The notes under the pieces were generated by a model that was not told where the DNA came from, did not search any database, and was given only the letters and a program-made list of their open reading frames with translations. The position numbers were made by a program, and so were the translations under genes. DNA of 47,455 bases from Gymnopus androsaceus JB14 (lineage: Eukaryota; Basidiomycota; Agaricomycetes; Agaricales; Omphalotaceae), in assembly GCA_009733575.1 (NCBI GenBank), contig ML769821.1:1-47455 (forward strand), written 5' to 3'. This document shows, piece after piece, positions 1 to 9,803 of the stretch; positions within the stretch are counted from its first letter, which is position 1, and the number at the start of each line of letters is the position of its first letter.

Positions 1-192
1 TTGATCAGTCCTTGGATTTCCGAAATGTTGTCACAAATCCCATCTGACTCTCTCGAAGATATCGGGTTTGAGCTGATGCTCCCCACTTCGGGGGACGAAA
101 CATGCTTGAAAGAGTTGGATTGGACTGGGATATCCTCTGTGTTATCCAGGAAGGAATTCCGCTACCTGCGATTCGATCCAATTCAGTCATGA
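1..192 (+). CDS. C-terminal fragment of an F-box-type protein (5' end outside window)
   Basis: Frame 1 is open from the first base to a TGA at 190-192, so only the last 63 codons are seen. The reading runs through DSLEDIGFELML, a Leu-Asp-Trp-Thr stretch and RKEFRYLRF, a tail I associate with Agaricomycete F-box and leucine-rich hypothetical proteins, where it closes a set of irregular LRR-like repeats. No F-box is visible because the N-terminus lies outside the window. The family call rests on resemblance to that tail only and is an inference. The overlapping frame-3 and antisense readings look like shadows. Confidence 0.5.
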   Translation: MISPWISEMLSQIPSDSLEDIGFELMLPTSGDETCLKELDWTGISSVLSRKEFRYLRFDPIQS

Positions 193-2596
193 CTGTTGGA
201 TCGGGCTTCAATTGTGTTCATGGAGCGAGCTACATTCTGGACCGTATGTCGCGGTTCAAACACGCATTGCGGTTACAGATGGTCTGAGCGGCGACTTGGT
301 GATATAATTGCTCCCTGAATGAATGTTCATACAATTTCTAGCTTTCTCTATAAGAGTACATATCTATGTACCTATGACAATCACTGATATCAGCACGGCC
401 ACACAAAGAAGACTGAGGAAGTGAATCCCATGCCTCGGAATTGAGGTGGGCTTGAATAAGAATAGCAGGCAGTGAGAATCGAACTTGGACGGTTGTAGAC
501 TTTGTATGGAATCTGAGATGATAGGTAGGTAGGTAAACCAGCGCGGTCCCATTGAGAAACTGCCAGGTTCCGCACTACATGCATAGCGCCTGTATGCGCA
601 CTGCGGGCACCTAATGCTCCCGCCGTTGTGGCAAGCAATCGAGACTCCTACTTCAGGCAGTCTTGACCACTCGGCTCACGATGTTTGCACTAGACACGAA
701 GGTGGCCCATGCAACTAGTGTAAGCTCCGGTTTCGCAAGTAGTTATACTTGTTTATGTGATGTTCGCACTAGGTACAAAGGACACCCAGGATTTTAGGCG
801 CTAATGTTTAAGTGTTTACAATCGAGGAGAGAGAGCCACGGCAGTGAAAAACCCATAATTGTCAATTCCCGGTAGGTAAAGATTGGTACAGTACGGGTTC
901 AGGAATCCAGGCTTCCTTTCCTGCAAAGACATTCAGGACATCGTAAATAAACTTAGCCACTATAGGTAATATCCGATTCCTGAATATGATATGTCGCACA
1001 AGTATCTCATCAATATCCAGAATTCCAGACATGGCTGGAACATCCCCAGTGACATATTACCCACTCCCCGATGAAATCTTCATCTTTCCAGCAATGATAT
1101 CTGAGGATGGAAATATGAAAGCATTTTTCATCATTTAATGTACATCTTGGTCAAAAATGGCTGTTTCTGCTTGATGGACCTACTTTTAGCACATATTTTG
1201 TACTTCATGTGTGTACATGATTGTGATCATTGCTCCCCTTGTGTACTTGGTGTCCACTACATGTGATTGGTTTTGACACATCTCTCAGTGCTACGTGGGC
1301 CTACTTGTAATGATTCTGTTTCTGCATACATATAAGTGTACATTTGAATCTGTCTTGAGGTACTTCTGAGTTTCTCTAAGTACTTCTGAGTCCTTCTAAG
1401 GTACTTCTGAGTTTTTCTAAGGTACTTCTGAGTTTTACTAGGTACTTCTGCTAATACTTATGCAATGTTATTATGCAGTGTCCTTCCTCTTTATGGGTTG
1501 AGCTCGCTCATTTCTCATTTGAGGCCGGTTTGGACCGGCTGTGTACGGCCCGGTTTTCCACTTCAATGACTATCAATCGAAATGGCTCCTGGCTGCTCCC
1601 TTGTGGGACCTTGCAATAGGGCAGTCAATTGTCTAAGTACTAAGCACCTGTGGCATCACTGAAATCAGTCAGTCATTAATGAGTATCAGTCGATCTTTTA
1701 AAAAATCTAATAAGATTCACCAGTACTCACCGGGTATTAGCAGTACACCCAAGTGTAATTCTAAGTACGTCAACAACTCATGGTCACCCAAAGTAAGCAT
1801 ATAAAGTACACTTAACTGCGTTTAAGTAGGTTGTAGCCGCACAAACCACTGTGTACATAAAGTAGGATACACGCTCATCCGGCCTCTTTTTCTGATGAAA
1901 AATACCGTCATATGGAAAGTCAAGTGCTGCATCAAATGATATGGCTAGAGCAATGGTGGCCCAAGTCAAACAGAGTCGCAAAGAGGCTGAGAGCTGCAAA
2001 CGGAGGAAAAGGTCGAACAACTGGAAGTACCATCAAGCTTTATAGGACCACAATGATTGCTTTTGGTCCGGTACAATTCTAACACGTTCTCGAGCTGAAA
2101 AGAGAAGAAAATTTAAAAGACTTGGTGGAATGGTTGGGAGCACACTATCCTACTCCAATCATCTGGACTCTATCAACTGCGTGCTTTGTTACATAGAATC
2201 GTGCCTTCTCTCCGTTATCTGCAGTATCCTTCCCTGCCTTTGCTGATAGTGGGACACAAGTGGTGAGCATCGTTTCTTTGACCGATTCGCTGGACATCAC
2301 CTGCTTTTCAGATGCTTTACACGACTTTATCGACCTCCAAGAGTGCACCTTGCTGCGGTCGCTTCGCTACAAACAGATTTTGCTGCTTCCGAATGACGCA
2401 GCGACGACATTAGATCGAAACGAGACCAGCGGTCGTTTCATCAGTCCATCTTGACTGATGATGCTGGCGATGGAATATGATATACGAGACGGATGAGTAG
2501 CAGATCAATCCCTCTTTCTCTTTATTCTTCTTCTTCGTTCATTTTTCTTTTCATTTCAAGCTTTTCCGGGCTCAAAGCTTGCTGAAATCTTCAATC
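193..2596. other. Intergenic, no gene recognised
   Basis: About 2.4 kb without a convincing coding frame. The longest readings are under 85 codons, have no recognisable motif and lie antisense to each other. The stretch holds a short minisatellite at 1359-1450 and many TGTACNT/AGTACTT-like words between 1190 and 1800. A CT-rich run precedes the next ATG at 2510-2560, as is common in fungal promoters. Nothing else supportable is seen. Confidence 0.6.
1359..1450. repeat. Minisatellite, period 20-21 bases, about 4.5 copies
   Basis: Units starting near 1359, 1380, 1400, 1421 and 1441 each begin GGTACTTCTGAG (or a near variant) and continue with a T-rich half ending CTAA or CTA. The copies differ at a few positions and the last is cut short. 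It lies in noncoding DNA. Confidence 0.85.
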
Positions 2597-3970
2597 ATGG
2601 CATCTAATGCTACAGAATTGAGCGAACTGGGTTTCGACTTACTTTTTCACTCCAGCCATGTTATCGGAATTTTACCTCAATTGACTGTTTACGGTCAGCT
2701 TTATTCGCATTGTTTAATGGATTGCTCGCTAAATTTATTGAATGGAGTAGGTATTTACACCACGCTCTTTACCATTTCGACCTACATGATGGTGTAAACC
2801 CCTGTGCCGTATGCTAAAATGACTCCCAATGACCTTAATCTCTAGTAAGCAAGGACTTGACAACCGCTCGCGCAAATATCTCTTCTGGATGACGGTTTTC
2901 ATGTACACACTCACTACCTTGTACACGGGAACCTCAATAGCAAACTTGATACAAATATTTCAGCAATCGTTTTTTCAGGGTTTTCAACTGCCCCGGTCAA
3001 CCTACCAGTCTTCAGCGCGTTCTTTCTCATCAATGTAAGGCCGCTATCGCCGAGGACGTTCACGAGGTTATTGACTGCATTTTAGTACAGTCTCACTGAC
3101 GGGGTGGTAGTTTGGCGTGCGTGGGTGCTCTGTCGAAACGATAGTCGCGCGGCTTATATGTATCCCTTTTCTTCCTCTGCTGTGCTCTCCGTAAGTCCTT
3201 TCGATCTTCAGATAATTAGGATGCTATTGACGCCGCTCCGTTCACCGCGCAGTAAGCGAAACAGCCACTATCGTCATCAGGATTGCGTTAACTGCCACCC
3301 CCGCTTCGAACACGACCGTTAATGCACACCTCTCTCGAGCTATCGACATCACCCAAGTGGCGAATTTGGCCTTATCTCTATTGACGAACTTAACTGCAAC
3401 AACCACTGTATCCTTGAAAGCTTGGTATTCAATTCTCTATTGCGTATCTTCAAGCTGCGTACTGACAGCCCCGTTGAAGGCGTCTTCGGAAGATGTTCTT
3501 TTCGGGGCCGAGTCAACCTAAGACGGGCAAAGTTTTGGTGCTCATTGTTGAGTCAGGTGTTCTTTACTCGATATCGTTGGTAAGTGGCGAGGCAATCTCT
3601 CGATCTACATCTTTATAACGGTACTTATTATGCCTCATTAGATAACTGTTCTTATTGCAACGGTCATCCCCTTACCGCTAGGGACATTAGGGGATCTGTA
3701 CACTCCTGTGAACTGCCAACTCGCTGTAAGTCTATTGTGCGACCTAGAGCATCAAGTTCACAAAAAAATTTGCAGGGTATATATCCGTTAATCGTCCTCA
3801 TTATGGTAAACAAGGAACGGACATTGGACAAAGCTGTGACCGCGTTCAGCAGCAACAATTCCGGTATCACCGTGAGCACTCTGAATTCCAAGGGCCAGAC
3901 AGAGTCAACAGGATCGAATACGATGATAACTGAGTCTACGTTCAGAGGAAAGTCATCCTTCGGGGTATAA
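2597..3970 (+). CDS. Putative seven-helix membrane protein, multi-exon (Agaricomycete-specific type)
   Basis: ATG at 2597. Exon 1 is 2597-2693, then a small exon 2751-2793 (GIYTTLFTISTYMM), then exon 3 from 2846 (KQGLDNRSRKYLFWM, then a hydrophobic helix through TLTTLYTGTSIANLIQIF). Further pieces read NLPVFSAFFLIN, then SLTDGVVVWRAWVLCRND near 3089-3150, then PKTGKVLVLIVESGVLY near 3515-3560. The last exon, about 3776-3970, reads GIYPLIVLIMV followed by a polar Ser/Thr-rich tail. The order helix, loop with WRAWVLC, ESGxLY helix, GIYP helix is that of a large family of uncharacterised basidiomycete plasma-membrane proteins with seven helices and a cytosolic tail; no ligand is known. Exon borders after 2960 are not fully resolved: the join before TAPVNLPV needs a frame change that I could not place. 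A damaged gene is possible. Confidence 0.6.
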
Positions 3971-4353
3971 CGGGCAAATCGTGTGCTAGTCAGATTGTAA
4001 GGCGTACTATAGAAGAGAGCCTAGCGTTTCAGAGTGTATGTAAATTGTACCTTCAATGTTTTATAGCAATACTTATCATGGCCAGTAGCGTAGTAGTACC
4101 AGGATGTACGAACACGTTTGATTATTCTGCTTAAAGTCTTTCTGACAGCTCCTGACACTGATTGTCTGCACAGCGAGGTTCAATGCCAACCATTGGCGGC
4201 TTGAAGGCGGAGGCGATTCTTTTCTTTTCTTGATAATATGAGCGACCACTGCACTGGATTGGGACCATGACGAAATTCGTTGGGATGTTTAAAGGTCCCA
4301 CTGAAACTAAAGTCGGCCGCACTTCACTCATTGCTTTTTACCAGCAGTCCTCC

Positions 4354-5184
4354 CATGTTGAAGCGCGTTTTGCTACCATTAACGGTCGGGCTAGCAGTAT
4401 TTGCTACCCCCTCCCCATCTGCACGTCAAGACGAAACAGATAATTGGAAAACCGCTCTGGGATGGAATGGCACATACACTCCCCCGGAGAAGGTTGGCGA
4501 CAACATGACGGATGGCTTGGTGAGCCTTCCCTTCAACCGCAATGATCTACCCGGCCTTGAGCAGCGTGCTGAATGTACTTTTTGCACCATAGAACCTGGC
4601 CCAACCATTTGGAGGAGTCTATTTCTGTCAAGACATCGAATGGCAAGGCAACTGCGGATACTCGGTGCTTCAGTGCTATAACTGTATTGAGCTCCGTCGC
4701 GAGTGGTCAGAGATGATCTCGAGTATGAGCCCTGATCCTGGTACAGATGTACGTTTCTTGACAATACTTTTTTGAGCTCTGGTGCTAACTGAATTGATCG
4801 TTTTCTCTTACTTATACTCTCATAATGTGGATATTCGCGCCCCCTCCTTGCCCCTGCCTCCTCACTCGGTCCACACTCCTAATCCGAACATGCGGATTAC
4901 ACTCGTCTTACCGTCATATTTTCGGTCTACCGTCTGGTACGTACATAGGTTGTCATTTATGAGTAAGTACTAGCGCCTAGCATTTCGCAGTTTGTTAACA
5001 AATCCCACTAACCACTTTTATTTCTGTGTTCTCTAATAGAGGACCAAACTGCCAGAACATTGGCGGTGCTGCCTCTGAGGCAGCCCGCCTTTCGTACCCC
5101 GGGGTTTCGGATTTCCGAACTATTCCCCCGGGTACTTGGAATGACAATACACGATCTTTTATGGTGAGGCCTGCAGGTCACTAG
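4354..5184 (+). CDS. Small secreted cysteine-containing protein
   Basis: The ATG at 4354 begins a signal peptide (MLKRVLLPLTVGLAVFATP, then SPSARQDE). Reading straight on reaches a stop after a frame without sense. Splicing a 73-base intron, 4520-4592, continues in phase into GGVYFCQDIEWQGNCGYSVL, QCYNCIELRREW and MSPDPGTD, ending at a GTACGT donor at 4749. A last exon from about 5040 reads GPNCQNIGGAASEAARLSYP and ends at TAG 5182-5184. The short CxDxxWxGxC block and the xSPDPGT motif resemble small secreted basidiomycete proteins with crystallin-like folds; role unknown. A middle exon between 4749 and 5039 must exist for the phase to close, and I could not place it. The DNA upstream carries no clear TATA. 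Confidence 0.6.
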
Positions 5185-5469
5185 GCGTTAGTCTACTGTC
5201 TGTGTGACTGTGTAGATCAAGTCGATGTTGGACTTGTGTTGGACTGGTGCTTATGCTTTCTTTTACTTATTGGGACAATGGGTATTATACTTACATCTTA
5301 GTTGATCATTGTGGAATTGGACTTGATTACTGTAACGCAACTGTAAGTACTTATTCCGTGTACAGTGTCCAGCAAGTGTCCAGCCAGAACATGTACAGAA
5401 TTTTAGCGCTCATTTAGCGCCCTCCCGCTCTTCCGCTACATTTCCCTCACTATCACCACTACCACTAAT

Positions 5470-6635
5470 ATGGCCAGGCAACGTCAGACTGCACGCAGAG
5501 GGGGATTTTTCCCTGTTCAAACTGCTCGGCGCCTGGTCGCCCCATCTCCATCTCCTATTGACAGAGGAGCCGCTTTAGGCAAACGGAAACGAACAGAAGT
5601 TTATTACGGGGAAGCAGAGAACGAGGACGAGGAAGCAGAAACAGAAAACGCCAAATCTGAGGATGACAACCCACCTAAACAGAAGACGAAGAAATTACAA
5701 TCGCCAATGAAAGTCAATGCGAATGCGGCTGGTCCAAGTTCCAGTTCAACCTATAGCTACTATTCTCGCTATAGCGGGCCTCGACCTCATCCACAAGAAC
5801 AGAGCCCTTTCCTCTCGCTTCCTGCAGAGCTTTTAGACCGAATTGTGAGCAGATACAACAGCTTTTCTCATATATTGCTGATTCTTTCCGATTGGATGTG
5901 TTCAGCTAGCTGATAGAGTTCTGAACGAGCGAGATCATCTTGCTTTATCGGGAGTTTGCACTGCGCTAAGATTGGGCTATGACGAGGAAGTTTGGAATGC
6001 AAGTTATGGCCATTCTTCTATCCCTAACACTAATGAGTATCCTCCCAGGCTACTCTACATATCCATACACCTTTTTCGCACAATCAGTTCACCTATCGTC
6101 TTCTGCACGACCCATGCAACATTGCTTCTGGTATTACTGCCGATGAATCAAACTCAAGTCGCATCCCAGCAGTTGCTCACATATGGACTCGAGCCATTGG
6201 GCGAGTCAACGACAAATCTGTTCGACCAGGGATAGACTTCAATGGGCCATGTTACAAGATTAAGCATAAAAAGTGCAAATGCATGCGGTTAATGGGACAG
6301 AGTCATGCAAAGGTGATCAGCAATGTGAATCTGAAGAAGACGTCGTGGGGACATATCTTTTATCATTATCAGGTCTGCATATACATATCCTGGTGGATGA
6401 AATTCTATTGAGTTTGCTCCTTGATCTTCAGGGTTTATCAGAATTTGTGGACCACGCCGATTTCGAGTGCGAGTCCAAAGTGAATACTCGGGGAGATCGA
6501 ACCAACATGTATTGTCTTGCAGAGGTGGATGCTGCGATTTTGAGGAATGTTGGCGGAGTGTGGGCTGCTGCACGAGTTAGAAAGTCTGAGGAAGGGAAGA
6601 AGAGGAGGAGGGCGCCCAAGGATCGGGATTGGTGA
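5470..6635 (+). CDS. F-box domain protein, 331 residues
   Basis: Four exons join in phase: 5470-5844, 5906-5998, 6049-6372 and 6432-6635. The first 95 residues are basic and acidic low-complexity sequence, with a KRKR-type nuclear-import-like patch and an acidic stretch rich in Glu-Asp. Residues about 117-165 form an F-box: LSLPAELLDRI joined to LADRVLNERDHLALSGVCTA. The rest has Cys pairs (KCKC), LSEFVDHADFECES and NMYCLAEVDAAILRNVGG, and ends in a basic tail, KKRRRAPKDRDW. Family knowledge: F-box proteins link substrates to SCF ubiquitin ligases through Skp1. The substrate cannot be told. Oddity: the second intron, 5999-6048, starts GCAAGT and ends CCCAG, a GC-AG intron; the third has a weak GTCTGC donor. 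The phase closes only with these. Confidence 0.72.
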
Positions 6636-6796
6636 GGCAAGAGTTACTCAGCTACTGTGCGTCTGTGGGTGAATATTTCTTGAACCTGTACCATCTCATC
6701 TCGGATTTTTGCATTATATTTCTCATTTTTTCAGTCCTTCGATGTTACTTACTAAATGTGTACAGTAGTTTCATCACCTCATGCACAGTTTGCGCT

Positions 6797-7312
6797 ATGT
6801 ATATAACCTGCGTCCGGTTGTATCTTTCATTGCTGCTCTGTTCGCCGTGTGCATTTCCAAATGCTTACTTTCGAGAATCTCACAAGCCCAGCAAACTTGA
6901 AAACTTCCTGTTATGTGCTTGAGACCCGTACTACGTGGTTCGACTTATAGGAAAGTAGTTTCCGGCGCGCGCAGACAAAACTTAACGAGCAGCTTCAACT
7001 TGGCAGGGCGCAGAAGGCTACTACAATCCTGGAAAGAAAGGCAGTCTCGAAATGTATATAACCTGCACCCGGTTGTATCTTTCATTGCTGCTCTGTCCGC
7101 CGTGTGCATTTCCAAATGCTTACTGTCGAGAATCTCACAAGCCCAGCAAACTTGAAAACATCTTGTTATGTGCTTGAGAACCCGTACCCGTGCTAGTGCT
7201 TCGACTTCTCGTATGTAGTAGGAAACTAGCTTCTGGCGCGCGCAGACAAACTTAACGAGCAGCTTCAACTTGACAGGGCGCAGAAGGCTACTACAATCCT
7301 GGAAAGAAAGGC
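6797..7312. repeat. Two-copy direct tandem repeat, period 255 bases
   Basis: Copy 1 (6797-7042) and copy 2 (7052-7312) both start ATGTATATAACCTGC and run through the same text, including TTTCCAAATGCTTACT, GGCGCGCGCAGACAAA and CTACTACAATCCTGG, ending GGAAAGAAAGGC. Copy 2 carries small insertions (for example around 7185-7215) and point changes. The motif GGCAGTCTCGAAA follows copy 1 directly and recurs at about 7343, so the duplication included it. No coding potential is seen. Confidence 0.9.
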
Positions 7313-7596
7313 CAAAGAAAGGCCGCTCAAGTCAAGCTTCAAGGCAGTCTCGAAACACTTAGATTCCGCAGGTGATGGCATCATCTGGACCTTCGTCCTG
7401 CAAAGCACAGAACCCAGATAAGTTCCGCATAATTGGCCTCTTTCAGAGTCTTTCTCTAGCTATCCTACGGAGCTTCGTCTCGAGGTACGATTTCGACAAC
7501 GAACTTGCGGAAGTAATAGCACTGCAGGGATTGATAGCCATCGCCTCCTTGATCCGTTTAAAATGTGTGGGCGCTTTCAGGGACGGGATGCATAGG

Positions 7597-7604
7597 TATA
7601 AAAG
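7597..7604 (+). promoter_or_regulatory. TATA box
   Basis: TATAAAAG lies 186 bases before the ATG at 7790 and is followed by a pyrimidine-rich leader (7615-7780). The spacing allows a 5' UTR of about 150 bases. A strong canonical TATA suggests regulated, high-level expression of the secreted protein. Confidence 0.5.
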
Positions 7605-7789
7605 ATGGAACGAAATTTCCTTCCCTTTTTCCCCAGAGCCGGTCTCTTCGTCCATCCCAAAACACAACTCGGTTCGGTGCTGGTCATCTTTCCAAGTTCC
7701 AAGTTTCCAACTTCTTCAAATTCTTATCTTCTATTCACTACATACAGTATCCAACCACTTTATACTTTTGTCCTTGAACGACATTCACG

Positions 7790-9331
7790 ATGGTCTACTC
7801 TCGATCTTTCCTCACCGCCCTGCTCACCGTAGGAGCCGTCTCTGTTCTTGCTGCTCCCGTTATGCCTGAAACTGGTGTTGCTGGAATTGGACCCGGAATG
7901 GGTAAGCCCGACACCGTTAACACCGGTACCGGTGCCGCTCCAGGGCCATTAGATAGCTCCAATTCTACATCTACATCGACATCGACATCTACATCAACAA
8001 CCACATCTACATCTTCATCTGCATCTGCATCTGCATCGTCATCCTAAGGCTTTGGCTACCACCACCAGCGCCAATGCCACCTCTTCGTCCACTGCAGAGA
8101 CTAAGCCTCCGGCGTCGGGGTCGGGGTCGGGCGAGAAGCCCAAGCAGGTTGGAGGAGAAAAGAAAAAGGGCAGTGAAGGACCGGGTACGGAGGGTAAGGG
8201 CTTCAAGCTGCAAGGAGAAATTGATATCTCAGGTATCATCGATCTCAAGGTAAGTTTCGCGTCGTTTATGTGCCGTGCATCCTGCTCATTTTTTGGTGTT
8301 TCCCTCCACTGCAGTCTGAGCGTCCCCACCATTATCATCATAATGAAGATGGTCCGCATCCCTTCTTCCGTCTAGGCCATGCTTTAGCGGTAGGTTTGCT
8401 TGTGCTTAATATTGCGAACACCGTATACTGAGTTTTACGCAGCCCCACCGCCACCACCACCACCACGGAGGCGAGGAGGAAATTGAGATCGATGTTGAAG
8501 AGGTTATTGAATTTTTAAAAACGAACGGAAGTTTTGATTGTTGATATGCTCTACCATTTAGGCCTATCGTCACCACCACGACGATGAGGATGAAGATGAG
8601 GATCGTCCTGAATTCTTTGAGCATCGTCACCCCGAGCTTGAACGTCCCCACTTTGACGTTATCGACTTCGACATTGAAGGAGGGATCGTGAGTGGTCGGT
8701 TTCCGCATATACTTCTCACATTACTGACAACGGATTGTGTAGCCTCCCCGTCCATCTATCCCTGCCGGATTCGAGCTCGCCCTGACCCCTCCCCTACCCG
8801 GTGGATTCGTCTTACCCCCGGGATTCGTAATACCCAAAGGATTCGAACTCTCCATCGGCCCAGATGGTAAAGTTGAGCTTGAGGACGTACGTCGTTTTTT
8901 TTGGTGCTTCGTTATCGTTCACTAACGATGGAAATCTTCTGACTCATCAGTGTGGATGTCCCAAGCTTATTCCCAAAATCGATGGTAAAGGTCACAAGGG
9001 TCCTAAAGGCAAGGATGGCGAGGTTAAAGGTCCCAAGTCTGAAGGTGAAGGTAAGAGCCCAAAACCTCAAGGCGCGGAAGGTAAACCAGAAGGTGCTACC
9101 AAAACGGAAGGTGCCAATGCCAAACCTACTATAGGTGCGGAAGCCAAACCCGAAGGTGCTATCAAAGGACCCATAGCCAAGGCAGGCACCGCAAGCGAGC
9201 CCGGTGCGACTCCTAGCCCCACCAGCCAGCCTCCTCCGCAGAAACGTTACAATTATCAACGTTCCGTTGATTGGAAGCGCTCTGAATGGAAGCGTGGTAT
9301 GTCCTCAAGCTATGGTATGGACTTGGATTAA
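7790..9331 (+). CDS. Secreted low-complexity protein rich in His, Asp/Glu and Gly-Pro-Lys repeats
   Basis: ATG 7790 opens a signal peptide (MVYSRSFLTALLTVGAVSVL, AAP). A Thr-Ser block is coded by an ACATCT-like hexanucleotide repeat, then come Ser/Ala/Gly/Lys-rich residues (8052-8249). In-phase exons follow: 8315-8389 (ERPHHYHHNEDGPHPFFR), 8443-8502 (PHRHHHHHGGEEEIEIDVEE), 8562-8687 (AYRHHHDDEDEDED and ERPHFDVIDFDIEGGI), 8743-8886 (PPGFVIPKGFELSIGPDGK) and 8951-9331 (CGCPKLIPK, then KGPKG and EGKPEGA repeats). The layout suggests an extracellular or wall-associated protein; the His and acidic runs could bind metal ions (inference). No known family is recognised. The first part (frame 2) ends in TAA at 8045 while the continuation is in frame 3; no good splice pair joins them, so there is either a small unplaced intron or a slippage frameshift in the repeat. 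Confidence 0.62.
7966..8042. repeat. Hexanucleotide (ACATCT/GCATCT) microsatellite in coding sequence
   Basis: About 12 imperfect copies of WCATCD units code for Thr-Ser and then Ala-Ser pairs in the secreted protein. The frame of the upstream exon stops three bases after the array (TAA 8045-8047), and the downstream coding frame is shifted by one base. Confidence 0.85.
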
Positions 9332-9803
9332 GCGGTTGTTCTTGCGACGTTTGCTTTGGTCAGTGAATGTCTTTCTGTTGCTTTATTATAATGATTAACA
9401 TCCTTTAGCAGCATCCGGTTTTCAGAAAGTAAATAATGTTGGTGTACATATGGATTTGTTTGTTAGTGGTTGAATGAGAAACGGCTTTGGAATGGATTGC
9501 ACTTGAAGCTTGCACTTCGGCGCATGAGCCCAAGAGCCGATAGCGCTAATAGTCATACCGGCTCTTCATCGCACCGCCAGTGAAAAAATCCTCTCTTCAA
9601 GTTGCTGTATTTCACACAATAAGTACCGCTTGAGTACATAAATCTCCAGAGCAAGATTACCGACTCGGAGGACAGAAACTCAGACCTCTTCGTACCAAAA
9701 CTGAAGGACAACTGTTCATTGAATTTGTTAACCATCATGGACAACGTCAAACGCGACGTTCCAACAAATCCGAAATTTAACCATCACGAGCTAGGTGTGA
9801 GCA
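9332..9803. other. Intergenic, no gene recognised
   Basis: 472 bases hold the 3' end of the secreted-protein gene and the promoter of the amidohydrolase gene. An upstream ATG at 9737 is in a different frame from the amidohydrolase start and could be a short upstream reading frame; nothing else is seen. Confidence 0.5.

Larger units (their letters stand above)
6636..7789. other. Intergenic with a tandem direct duplication and core promoter
   Basis: No gene is recognised. The stretch contains the 255-base-period duplication at 6797-7312, described separately, and a TATA-like site at 7597 followed by a CT-rich leader that belong to the secreted-protein gene starting at 7790. The open frames here (for example 7372-7869) have no recognisable domain and overlap the promoter. 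Confidence 0.6.

Noticed and set aside
460..545. tRNA-like T-arm (minus strand AAGTTCGATTCTCACTGCC)
   Set aside because: No matching 5' acceptor strand, D-arm or anticodon arm was found at the right distance.
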